A stretch of 64,000 bases of DNA from Shewanella gaetbuli (GTDB taxonomy: Bacteria; Pseudomonadota; Gammaproteobacteria; Enterobacterales; Shewanellaceae): NCBI RefSeq assembly GCF_023284065.1, contig NZ_JAKIKP010000009.1:1-64000 (forward strand), read 5' to 3'. Of this stretch, positions 40,350 through 48,498 are shown in pieces (the first letter of the stretch is position 1; every line of letters starts with the position of its first letter). The notes under the pieces were generated by a model. The model worked only from the letters and a program-made list of their open reading frames with translations. It searched no databases and was not told the origin of the DNA. The translations under genes were made by a program, and so were the position numbers.

Positions 40350-40558
40350 TCTTGTTGGTTTTTAAACTCTCAGCCTGTCTTAAATAAGCATAACAGGCTG
40401 TTATTTATCAATAAGAACACTTAAGACAACACCTAAAAACAACACATAAAACCGTTTCGATTTTATGGGGTAATGGCTGCCATTTTAATGGGCGCTAATT
40501 ATTTACTCCCATGAAAGGTTGTGGTGTCTTAAGCTCAATAAAGCGTTATAGGGACAAC

Positions 40559-41941
40559 ATGAATATAGATTACGTTGACTACAAGCACGCCTTTCTAATG
40601 GCAGGCCTGTTAATAGGGCTATCATCAAGCTCTGCTGCCCATGCTCAAACTGAACAGGTTAATCACGAAATAACCATAGGGGTGACAACTGACTCTGTTG
40701 AGCCAGAATCTAACCATGCTTCACAATACCAACATGCCCACCATGATGACTCATCCAGTATGGATTTAAGCTATGCAGATGAAGATAATCATCAAAAACA
40801 CATTAACCTTGAGGATGATGAACATGCTCATGTTAGTGCCAGTGAAAGTGAACCACACTCTCCTCATGAAGAATCACTGCATAATGATGATTCTCAATAT
40901 AATGATAAAAATGCCGAAGAAGATGAGCATCAACAAGGTATTACTTTAAGCCCTGAAAAAATCGCCTTGGCTGATATACAGATCAGGGCTATTCAGCCTG
41001 AGATTCAATTCAGTACCGTTTATGCTCCTGCAGAAGTGTTGGTAAATGGATATAGCAGTTATGTGGTTTCACCACGAACAGAGTCGGTCATTATTAGCCG
41101 TCATGCAGCATTAGGTGAGCATGTAAAGAAAGGGCAAAAGCTGGTGACCTTATTTAGTGAAGAAATGGTGCAAGCTCAGGCGGACTATTTAATTGCTTCA
41201 ACCGAATGGCAACGCGTTAAAACATTGGGTAATAGAATTGTCAGTGACAGCGATTCAGTTCAGGCTAAAACGGCATTTAAAGCGGCTTTTGGCAAACTGA
41301 TTGCCTATGGGGTTACTCAGGCTGAAATTAATAATATTTCTAATAATGATGTGACCTCATTTGGCGAATACACATTAATAGCACAACGTGATGGGGTAGT
41401 GTTACAAGACGACTTTATTCAAGGTCAACGTGTTGATGCCGGTGAAGCCGTTATGTTGCTGGCTAATGAACAACAGTTATGGGTTGAAGCCAAAATATCG
41501 CCCTACAAGCAACTCGAGTTAACCGCTAATGCGCCTGCAATAGTAGAGCTTGATGGACAAACTTATCAAGCCAGTGTGATTCAAGAGTCTCATACTATTG
41601 ACCCCGTTACCCGCACCAGAATTATTCGCTTATTAGTCAACAATAGTGATGACAGCCTTCATCCCGGCATGTTTGTAAAAGTGCATTTTCAATTTGCTAC
41701 CGCCACTAAAGTGATAGCCGTTCCAGAGCAAGCGTTGATCCGTAGTCCAGATGGCGATTGGATGGTATTTGTTGAAGACCATCCCGGTGAGTTTCAGGCT
41801 GTTGAAGTCGAATTAGGCAGAGCTTTAGGCAGTAACAGGGAGATATTGGGTTTAGCTAACAATACCCGAGTGGTAACAAAAGGGGCGTTTTTTGTTGCTT
41901 CTGAAATTGCGAAAGGCGGATTCGATCCGCATAACCATTAG
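40559..41941 (+). CDS. RND efflux periplasmic adaptor, CzcB/CusB-like
   Basis: The 460-residue protein has a signal peptide (ending AAHAQ) and a long His-, Asp- and Glu-rich N-terminal segment (about residues 30-125), probably metal binding. The membrane-fusion core follows: a lipoyl/hairpin region around VSPRTESVIISRHAALGEHVKKGQ and beta-barrel segments near the end. It links the inner-membrane RND pump to an outer-membrane channel. The ATG at 40559 follows AGGGAC. An upstream in-frame ATG at 40511 lacks support. The pump gene starts 11 bases downstream. Confidence 0.88.
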   Translation: MNIDYVDYKHAFLMAGLLIGLSSSSAAHAQTEQVNHEITIGVTTDSVEPESNHASQYQHAHHDDSSSMDLSYADEDNHQKHINLEDDEHAHVSASESEPHSPHEESLHNDDSQYNDKNAEEDEHQQGITLSPEKIALADIQIRAIQPEIQFSTVYAPAEVLVNGYSSYVVSPRTESVIISRHAALGEHVKKGQKLVTLFSEEMVQAQADYLIASTEWQRVKTLGNRIVSDSDSVQAKTAFKAAFGKLIAYGVTQAEINNISNNDVTSFGEYTLIAQRDGVVLQDDFIQGQRVDAGEAVMLLANEQQLWVEAKISPYKQLELTANAPAIVELDGQTYQASVIQESHTIDPVTRTRIIRLLVNNSDDSLHPGMFVKVHFQFATATKVIAVPEQALIRSPDGDWMVFVEDHPGEFQAVEVELGRALGSNREILGLANNTRVVTKGAFFVASEIAKGGFDPHNH

Positions 41942-41952
41942 GGGTTGGCATT

Positions 41953-44900
41953 ATGTTTAATCGAATTATAGATTGTGCGGTAAATAATCGACTGCTTATC
42001 GTAATCATGCTTTTTGCCACCATAGTGGCCGCAGTATTGGTTATTCCTAAGCTAAATTTAGATGCGTTTCCTGATGTGACCAACGTGCAGGTTGCGGTCA
42101 ATACTGAAGCCCCAGGACTAGCCGCAGAAGAAGTAGAGCAGTTAATTACTTACCCCATTGAAGCCGTTATGTATGCGCTACCAGATGTAGAGCAGGTTCG
42201 CTCAATTTCCAAAACAGGACTGTCAGGCGTTACGGTGGTATTTAAAGAAGGCACCGACATTTACTTTGCAAGGCAATTAGTTTTTGAACGACTACAAGCA
42301 GCCAAAGAGTTAATTCCCCAAGGTGTTGGCACACCTGAAATGGGGCCAAATACTTCAGGCTTAGGCCAAGTTTATCAGTACTTACTTATGGCTGATGAAG
42401 AGGCGGATTATGATTCAATGGCGCTACGTAGTTTAAATGATTGGATAGTTAAATTACTGATTATGCCGGTGGATGGCGTGACTGACGTATTGTCATTTGG
42501 CGGCAATGTGAGGCAATACCAGGTTAATTTAGACCCGGCAAAATTATTGTCTTATCAATTAAACCAACAAACCGTGGTTAAAGCGCTTGAAAATAATAAT
42601 GCCAATGTAGGCGGTTGGTATATGAATCGTGGCCAAGAGCAATTGGTAATTAGAGGGACGGGCTGGTTTGAAAGTGGCCCCGCAGGCATTGAAAACATAA
42701 AGCAAGTTCCAGTGAAAACTGTTGACGGTACGGTGGTGACGGTCGCCGAAGTGGCTAAAGTCGAAATGGGCAGCAAGATCCGTCAAGGTGCGGTGACCAT
42801 GACTCGTAAAAACGCCGACGGTAGCTATGACAATTTAGGCGAAGTTGTGTCTGGTATTGTGCTAAAGCGCATGGGCTCGAATACCAAAGCCACCATTGAC
42901 GGCATAAACGCAAAAGTAGCCTTAATTAACCAAGCTCTGCCCAAAGGCGTGAAGTTTGAAGCATTTTACGACCAAGCTGATTTAATCGAGCAGGCGGTTA
43001 CTACGGTAGTTAACGCCTTATTACTGGCATTTGTGTTCATTAGCATCGTACTGGCGTTATTTTTAATGAATTTACGTGCGACGTTGTTAGTGCTGATTTC
43101 TATTCCTATTTCTATAGGTATCGCCCTGATGGTAATGTCTTGGTGGGGTGTGTCGGCGAATTTAATGTCATTAGGCGGTATTGCCGTTGCTATTGGAATG
43201 TTAGTTGATGGTTCAGTTGTGGTGGTTGAGAACATGTTCAAACACCTTAGCAATGCCAATGAAAATGCCAATAACCCTGCTTTAAACGCCACAGAACATC
43301 ACGACCAACAGCAGAAAACACTAGGGTTTTATGATGCTTTAACCGTAAAACCAGATGCTCAACAAGTCTCTTTACGGTTAAAGCAAGCTTGCAAAGAAGT
43401 GACTCGGCCGGTGTTTTTTGCAACCGCCATTATTTTAGTGGTTTTTATGCCCCTGTTTAGCTTTGAAGGGGTTGAGGCTAAATTGTTTCAGCCTATGGCC
43501 ATTAGTATCATTCTTGCGGTAATTTCGGCCATTGTCGTGGCGTTATTTATTGTGCCCGCATTAGCGACATATTTGTTTAAAAGCGAGGTAAAACAACGTG
43601 AAAGTTGGGTGCTTAAACCCCTCGACAAACTCTATAAAACAGGCCTTAAGCTGGCGTTAAACCACACTAACATAATTATTTCAGTTTCAATTGTTTTAGT
43701 GGTGTCAGCGTTTGCCATAATACCCAAAATTGGCACAGAGTTTGTGCCCGAATTAGAAGAGGGCACTATAAATTTACGGGTAACATTAGCTCCATCTGCC
43801 AGTTTAGAAACCGCATTAACCGTTGCGCCTATTCTTGAGCAAAAACTGATGGCCTTTCCAGAAGTAACCTATGCCCTCAGCCGCATTGGCCGCGCCGAAA
43901 TTGGTGGCGACCCAGAGCCGGTTAATAACATTGAAATCTACATTGGATTAACGCCCACTTCAGAGTGGACAACAGCAACAAACCGTTATCAGCTGCAAAA
44001 TAAAATGGAGCAGTCTTTGGAAGCGTTTCCAGGGCTATTGTTAAATTTTTCGCAGCCCATTGCCACGCGGGTAGATGAACTGTTATCTGGGGTAAAAGCT
44101 CAGCTGGCGATTAAATTATTCGGCCCAGATTTAGCGGTTTTAGCGGCTAAAGGTCAGCAACTTGAGGAGGTGATAAAAACCGTTGATGGCGCGCGAGATG
44201 TTGCCCTTGAGCAAATTGCCGGAGAAGCGCAATTAGTCATAAAACCTAACCGACAAGAGTTATCACGCTTTGGCTTGTCTGTTAGCGATATTATGGATGT
44301 GGTTCAAAATGGCATTGGGGGAGTTGAAGCAGGGCAAATTATTAATGGTAATGAGCGATACGATATTTATGTGCGCATTGCTGATGAGTATCGCAATAAC
44401 AAAGAGGCCATTGCTGATATTCGCATTCAATCACCCACAGGCGCATGGGTTCGTTTAGGTGATGTGGCTTTTGTCACTTATGAATCTGGTCCACCTCAAG
44501 TAAGAAGAGACGATGTACAACGACGAGTAGTGATACAAGCCAACGTACAAGGCCGAGATATGGGCAGCGTAGTCGCTGATATTCGCCGTGAAATTGCCAA
44601 TAAAGTTGACTTACCAGCTGGCTATTCGGTTGCCATTGGTGGCCAATTTGAAAGCCAGCAACGCGCTCAAAAACGTTTGGCTATTGTTGTGCCTTTGTCT
44701 TTAGCCCTAATCGCCTTATTACTGTATTTAGCCTTTGGTTCCGTTGGCCAAGCATTACTGATATTAGTTAATGTGCCGTTAGCGGTAATTGGGGGAGTAT
44801 TTGCTTTGTATTTATCAGGGCAATATTTATCAGTACCTAGCTCAGTAGGGTTTATCACCTTATTTGGCGTGGCCGTATTAAATGGTGTGGTGATGGTGGA

Positions 44901-45177
44901 AAGTATCAACCAACGGATAACGGCAGGTTTGCCGACCGCAGAAGCCATTTTTGACGGCGCCACATCACGTTTAAGACCGGTATTAATGACCGCCATCACT
45001 TCCGCACTAGGGTTAATCCCGATGTTGATGTCGCACGGCGTAGGCGCAGAAATTCAACGGCCATTAGCCACCGTGATTGTAGGAGGTTTAGTCACCGCAA
45101 CCCTGCTTACGCTATTTGTACTTCCGGTGTTATATCGCAGGTTTTCAAAACAAAAAATTGTAGAGTTAGCAGGGTAG
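41953..45177 (+). CDS. Heavy-metal efflux RND pump, CzcA/CusA family
   Basis: The 1074-residue protein has the RND layout of twelve transmembrane segments and two large periplasmic loops. The N-terminus DAFPDVTNVQVAVNTEAPG and the TM4 segment GGIAVAIGMLVDGSVVVVEN are typical of the heavy-metal (HME) branch. Acidic residues in TM4 support proton coupling. Whether the ion is Co/Zn/Cd, Ni or Cu/Ag cannot be settled from the sequence. A short Asn-rich insertion (about 433-452) follows TM4. No outer-membrane channel gene lies next to it. Confidence 0.9.
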   Translation: MFNRIIDCAVNNRLLIVIMLFATIVAAVLVIPKLNLDAFPDVTNVQVAVNTEAPGLAAEEVEQLITYPIEAVMYALPDVEQVRSISKTGLSGVTVVFKEGTDIYFARQLVFERLQAAKELIPQGVGTPEMGPNTSGLGQVYQYLLMADEEADYDSMALRSLNDWIVKLLIMPVDGVTDVLSFGGNVRQYQVNLDPAKLLSYQLNQQTVVKALENNNANVGGWYMNRGQEQLVIRGTGWFESGPAGIENIKQVPVKTVDGTVVTVAEVAKVEMGSKIRQGAVTMTRKNADGSYDNLGEVVSGIVLKRMGSNTKATIDGINAKVALINQALPKGVKFEAFYDQADLIEQAVTTVVNALLLAFVFISIVLALFLMNLRATLLVLISIPISIGIALMVMSWWGVSANLMSLGGIAVAIGMLVDGSVVVVENMFKHLSNANENANNPALNATEHHDQQQKTLGFYDALTVKPDAQQVSLRLKQACKEVTRPVFFATAIILVVFMPLFSFEGVEAKLFQPMAISIILAVISAIVVALFIVPALATYLFKSEVKQRESWVLKPLDKLYKTGLKLALNHTNIIISVSIVLVVSAFAIIPKIGTEFVPELEEGTINLRVTLAPSASLETALTVAPILEQKLMAFPEVTYALSRIGRAEIGGDPEPVNNIEIYIGLTPTSEWTTATNRYQLQNKMEQSLEAFPGLLLNFSQPIATRVDELLSGVKAQLAIKLFGPDLAVLAAKGQQLEEVIKTVDGARDVALEQIAGEAQLVIKPNRQELSRFGLSVSDIMDVVQNGIGGVEAGQIINGNERYDIYVRIADEYRNNKEAIADIRIQSPTGAWVRLGDVAFVTYESGPPQVRRDDVQRRVVIQANVQGRDMGSVVADIRREIANKVDLPAGYSVAIGGQFESQQRAQKRLAIVVPLSLALIALLLYLAFGSVGQALLILVNVPLAVIGGVFALYLSGQYLSVPSSVGFITLFGVAVLNGVVMVESINQRITAGLPTAEAIFDGATSRLRPVLMTAITSALGLIPMLMSHGVGAEIQRPLATVIVGGLVTATLLTLFVLPVLYRRFSKQKIVELAG

Positions 45178-45189
45178 GTTTTTAAAGTA

Positions 45190-45225
45190 TCAAGCCTTCA
45201 GGTTGGCATCTGAAGGCTTGGTTTT
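45190..45225 (+). terminator. Terminator after the RND pump gene
   Basis: AAGCCTTCAG (45192-45201) and CTGAAGGCTT (45210-45219) are exact inverted repeats around eight bases, followed by GGTTTT. Confidence 0.82.
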
Positions 45226-45680
45226 ATGTAGAAGCTTGAGGGGAAGTGTTTAATGGGTATTCTGGGGTAGCCCATTGGGCAGCGTTATAATGGCAAGTAA
45301 AATCAACAGCTTAATATTAGTTGTATTCAAGGGTGCCTGTTTGCTCATCAGGCTGTCTATGGCTTTTACTAAATATTAGTGGTTAGCAATGGAAAAACAG
45401 TGCCATTTTTATGCTGCTGTTAGGACTCAAAAATAACCGTTTAAAAAGGCTTTATCGAGCACGATTTTTTCGCTTTTTCTATGCAATAGTGGTGGTTCAG
45501 CAGGAAACTCACCTAACCAGAAATGGACATTATGATGTCCATTTTAATAGAGATAAGCTTGATATGGGTACTACGGTATCCAAGAGAGATAAGGCTGAGT
45601 GTCGAATGGCAGGCATCAGGTCTACAAATTGTTACCTCAAAGGTGACTTTGTGTAGACCTCGGGGCTAAGCAACGCGCCT
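45226..45680. other. Non-coding border between metal-efflux cluster and accessory island
   Basis: No convincing gene. AAATGGACAT (45521-45530) and ATGTCCATTT (45535-45544) form a perfect 10-bp inverted repeat around TATG. A second imperfect inverted repeat has arms GGTCTACA (45619-45626) and TGTAGACC (45652-45659). Either may end transcription of the neighbouring genes or mark the edge of inserted DNA. The 81-codon frame at 45411-45656 spans both and is basic, without a ribosome binding site. Confidence 0.5.
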
Positions 45681-47000
45681 TTACCATCTCTGAGGTAAAT
45701 ACTGCGTGAAATACAAAGGCATTACGATATTGGCTTGTTCTAACGCTGAAGAGCCTTGTGTACCCGTTAACTTAAAGGTTTTACTTGGAGTACATTTTTC
45801 AACGTAGGATGCCAACGATTTTGCTCTTGTACGTTTACCACTTTTGACTTCAACAGGGACGATATCGCCGTCATCGGTTGCCAAAAGAAATTCGATTTCG
45901 GCGCGGGCGTCATTCCATGAATAGCTTGGGTCAACGCCAATAGCTGTGAGCTCTTGTTGCACAAAGTTTTCAGCCACATAGCCTTTGTATTCATAGTTTT
46001 GTTGCTTAATCTCTTTATAACTGCTGCCTAGCATATGATTGAGCAGGCCCACATCAAACAGAAACAGTTTAACCATATTTTCTTTTTTATAGGCCGCCAG
46101 CGGAGATTTCGGCAATCCTTCAATAGGGTGGTTTGGCAAAGCTAAGCGGCAGCCGTTAAGCCAATGGATCGCGGTTTCAAAGTCGCTATAACGAGATTTA
46201 CGCTCATGCACATGCTTAAATTTAAAGCGTTTAACCGACTCATCGATGACAAGTGATAGCTGGGCTGGAATGCTATTAAATACCGATTCAATCAGTGTGG
46301 CGTCGACCTTGCCCGCGTACTTACCAAAATCGCGGCGATAACCTTCAACTAAATCGGCATGAATTTTTGTGACTTTTTCAACACGCTCTAGAATGCTTGA
46401 ATCCTTATACTGATACCAAGCTGAAACGGCTTCCGGCATACCACCGGTAAAAAAGTAGTCTGTTAGTTTATCCATCAATTTAGTGTGCACCGCCGGTGTG
46501 CTTGCTTGGCTATCAAATGCTTTGATCAGTGCTTGCTCGTTGGATGCGTAAATAAATTCTTGGAAGGTCAGTGGTCGTAAATTGTATTGTTCTACCTTGC
46601 CCACAGGGAAGGTGTTGAGCAAACCAATGTTCGAACCGCTGGCTGCGACGAAATAGGACGGTGCTTTTTCGGCAAAATACTTAAGCGAGGTAACAGCACG
46701 TTCACATTCGCCAATTTCATCTAATATCAGCAAGTCGGTTTCTGGGTTGAACGCTTGGTTGGTTAACAACTCAATGTTCATTACTAGCTCGTCAGGTGAC
46801 AGTGAGCCATCGAACGCCTCTTTGTAGACAGGATTTTCAAGGAAGTCGATACGAAGGATGTTGGCAAAGGTGTTCCCAAATAACTCTTGCAGCAGATAGG
46901 TTTTACCTGTTTGTCTTGCGCCATCGATTAATAATGGCTTGCGCACAGGTTGTTTTTTCCATGCTATTAGGGCGTTAAGTAAGTTGCGCTGCATTGTCAT
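45681..47000 (-). CDS. AAA ATPase with C-terminal DUF4143 domain
   Basis: The 439-residue protein begins with an AAA_14 ATPase domain: Walker A GARQTGKTY (about 27-35) and Walker B LLILDEIGE. The C-terminal DUF4143 region contains VEVKSGKRTRAKSL, which resembles the E-x-K core of PD-(D/E)xK nuclease-like folds. Proteins of this kind are common in mobile and accessory regions and have no settled function. The start may be the ATG at 47000 or the one at 46994, which has the better spacing to GGGA. Two palindromes lie 47-102 bases upstream. Confidence 0.85.
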   Translation of the reverse strand: MTMQRNLLNALIAWKKQPVRKPLLIDGARQTGKTYLLQELFGNTFANILRIDFLENPVYKEAFDGSLSPDELVMNIELLTNQAFNPETDLLILDEIGECERAVTSLKYFAEKAPSYFVAASGSNIGLLNTFPVGKVEQYNLRPLTFQEFIYASNEQALIKAFDSQASTPAVHTKLMDKLTDYFFTGGMPEAVSAWYQYKDSSILERVEKVTKIHADLVEGYRRDFGKYAGKVDATLIESVFNSIPAQLSLVIDESVKRFKFKHVHERKSRYSDFETAIHWLNGCRLALPNHPIEGLPKSPLAAYKKENMVKLFLFDVGLLNHMLGSSYKEIKQQNYEYKGYVAENFVQQELTAIGVDPSYSWNDARAEIEFLLATDDGDIVPVEVKSGKRTRAKSLASYVEKCTPSKTFKLTGTQGSSALEQANIVMPLYFTQYLPQRW

Positions 47001-47046
47001 TTCCCGCCAATTAAAACTGTTAACTGCCTGTAGTATAGCTCAGTCT

Positions 47047-47102
47047 ACACTTTTACGCGCAGAAAAGTGTTATATTTTACATTTTTATGCGCATAAAAGT
47101 GT
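47047..47102. promoter_or_regulatory. Paired 24-bp palindromes upstream of the DUF4143 ATPase gene
   Basis: The sites 47047-47070 and 47079-47102 are each near-perfect inverted repeats with the shared core TTTTAnGCGCnnAAAAGTGT. Their centres are 32 bp apart, three helical turns. They are probably a dimer-pair operator. Positioned 47 bases upstream of the ATPase start and 130 upstream of the hipB remnant, they could control either direction. A partial copy, TTTTTATGCGCA, recurs at 47750-47761. Confidence 0.65.
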
Positions 47103-47172
47103 AATTTGCTGGCCTTTGGCATTCAGGGATTCACATCATCGCCTTGACCAACGTGCAAGCTAAACCTAAAGG

Positions 47173-47218
47173 TGGAATATAAATCCAATTATATTGAGTA
47201 AAGTGGGAATATAGTCCC
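47173..47218 (+). promoter_or_regulatory. Second pair of inverted repeats, just upstream of the hipB remnant
   Basis: TGGAATATAAATCCA (47173-47187) and GGGAATATAGTCCC (47205-47218) share GGAATATA and TCC arms. Their centres are about 31.5 bp apart, matching the spacing of the neighbouring palindrome pair. The second ends 13 bases before the hipB start codon, the expected place for HipB autoregulation. HipB operators in E. coli also have GGA/TCC-containing arms, but the match here is only approximate. Confidence 0.55.
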
Positions 47219-47231
47219 TTTGGTTGGTGAT

Positions 47232-47538
47232 ATGGCTAAGCGTGACTTACACAATGTACTGTTTCCAAAGCAGCGCAAAATCCTGACGCATTTTGGTGAA
47301 GACTTGCTGTTGGCGATGAAACGACGTGGTTTTACAAAAAAGCTACTGTGTGAACGGTATTGGTTTTGATTATAAAACCGTGAATAAAGTCTTCGCAGGT
47401 GATCCGGGTGTTGCCATAGGCACTTACTTAAAAGTGATGGCCGTTCTTGGCATGGAAAGCAACTTTGCAGAAATGGCCGCTCATGATGAAGTTGGTATCA
47501 AGCTGCAAAACATAAAATTGCTGGAAGGTTCAAGATGA
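47232..47538 (+). pseudogene. hipB-like antitoxin gene broken by a +1 frameshift
   Basis: Read in two frames, the sequence encodes a helix-turn-helix antitoxin of the HipB type: frame one gives MAKRDLHNVLFPKQRKI to RGFTKKLLCER, then stops at 47367-47369; frame two continues with IGFDYKTVNKVFAGDPGVAI to the stop at 47538. The extra base is a G near 47356 (GAACGGTATTGG where GAACGTATTGGT is expected). Otherwise the protein is intact, about 101 codons. The ATGA overlap with the following hipA fragment is retained. Confidence 0.75.
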
Positions 47539-47741
47539 GTCGTGAAATCGTTGAAGTCTATGCCGACTGGCAGCCAATTGAAGCGCCTTTGCTAATTGGG
47601 CAACTTGCTTACAGTGATTCAAGCCGGGGTGGCGTGTTTAGTTTTACCTACGATAAAGCATTTTTAACCTCAGCCTATCGCTTGCAAATTGATCCAATCC
47701 TGACGCTTCCCCCCGGTGTGGGTAGCGAGCGTCATTCATGA
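47535..47741 (+). pseudogene. hipA-like toxin kinase gene, truncated N-terminal fragment
   Basis: The 68-codon frame begins SREIVEVYADWQ and continues through GQLAYSDSSRGGVFSFTYDKAFL to LQIDP, matching the N-terminal subdomain of HipA kinases of about 400 or more residues. After residue 57 the similarity ends and the frame stops. All kinase motifs are missing, so it cannot act as a HipA toxin. It overlaps the hipB remnant by 4 bases. The deletion junction lies just before the end of the convergent higA gene. Confidence 0.72.
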
Positions 47742-47764
47742 CAACATAATTTTTATGCGCAGCG

Positions 47765-48136
47765 CTATGAAGCGCGAACTTGCGGCGGCTTGATTAGCGA
47801 CTCTGCTGGAATACCTAGCCCTTCATGAAGTTTCCAAATCATTTTTAGCGTGAGTGATCGCTTATGGTTTAGGATTTCATAAACACGATTGCTTTTACCT
47901 ATCATGGGCTCAAGGTCTTTAATCGTTAATCCTTTGCGCTCCATCTCAAACTTTATTGCCTCAACAGGGTCTGGCAAATCCATTGGAAAATGCTTTGCTT
48001 CGTAGGCTTCAACTAACGTAACCAAAATGTCCAGCTTTTCGCCTTCGACGGTATCAGGCTCCGCCATCATTAGGTTTTCGATGTCGTTTAATGCCGCGCG
48101 GTAGTCGGCATCTGTTTTAATAGGTCTGATGTCCAT
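47765..48136 (-). CDS. higA: HigA-type antitoxin (XRE helix-turn-helix)
   Basis: The 123-residue protein has an N-terminal segment DIRPIKTDADYRAALNDIE and a C-terminal helix-turn-helix (about 68-115, KGLTIKDLEPMIGKSNRVYEIL split over two helices). It matches HigA antitoxins that pair with HigB ribonucleases and repress the operon. It follows higB by 31 bases, in the toxin-first order typical of higBA. Confidence 0.9.
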   Translation of the reverse strand: MDIRPIKTDADYRAALNDIENLMMAEPDTVEGEKLDILVTLVEAYEAKHFPMDLPDPVEAIKFEMERKGLTIKDLEPMIGKSNRVYEILNHKRSLTLKMIWKLHEGLGIPAESLIKPPQVRAS

Positions 48137-48167
48137 TGTATTTACCTCTTGTTACTACCTTTTGGCT

Positions 48168-48470
48168 TCAAATCGTTTGCACATCAATTTTATCGTATTG
48201 TGTATGGGTGCCGATAAACCGTATGTAAACCACCTTGTAGGTATAATTGATCCAAACAACTAACCGGTATTTATTACCGGCAATGTTAAACACGACACGC
48301 CCATCTTTTAGGATGCTGGCATTTCTAAAGTCCTGTTTCACATCCACCGGTGATCCCCAATCAGCGTTTAATGCATGCCTATACCACGCTAAAGTTGGAT
48401 CTTTAGCATCAATATATTCTGGGCTGTCTTCCCAAAATGTTTTTAAGGTTGATAGTGCGATAATTCTCAT
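48168..48470 (-). CDS. higB: HigB-type toxin, ribosome-dependent mRNA endonuclease
   Basis: The 100-residue protein matches the HigB family (PF09907-like): MRIIALSTLKTFWE at the start, then ADWGSPVDVKQDF, NIAGNKYRLVVWINYTYKVV and the end VYIRFIGTHTQYDKID. Family members cleave translated mRNA; the His near the C-terminus (THTQYD) lies where catalytic residues occur. All conserved parts are present, so the toxin looks intact. A perfect palindrome lies 12 bases upstream of the start. Confidence 0.9.
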   Translation of the reverse strand: MRIIALSTLKTFWEDSPEYIDAKDPTLAWYRHALNADWGSPVDVKQDFRNASILKDGRVVFNIAGNKYRLVVWINYTYKVVYIRFIGTHTQYDKIDVQTI

Positions 48471-48481
48471 AAATAGATGGT

Positions 48482-48498
48482 AGTCCCAATTTGGGACT
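48482..48498 (-). promoter_or_regulatory. Palindromic operator of higBA
   Basis: AGTCCCAATTTGGGACT is a perfect inverted repeat of 8-bp arms about a single central base, ending 12 bases from the higB start codon. Placement and symmetry fit autorepression by HigA or the HigBA complex. Confidence 0.75.

Noticed and set aside
45411..45656. 81-codon open frame after the RND pump gene
   Set aside because: It has no ribosome binding site, spans two inverted repeats and resembles no protein I recognise.
45619..45659. Imperfect inverted repeat as a terminator of the DUF4143 gene
   Set aside because: There is no T run on the minus strand after the stem, so it is mentioned only as structure.
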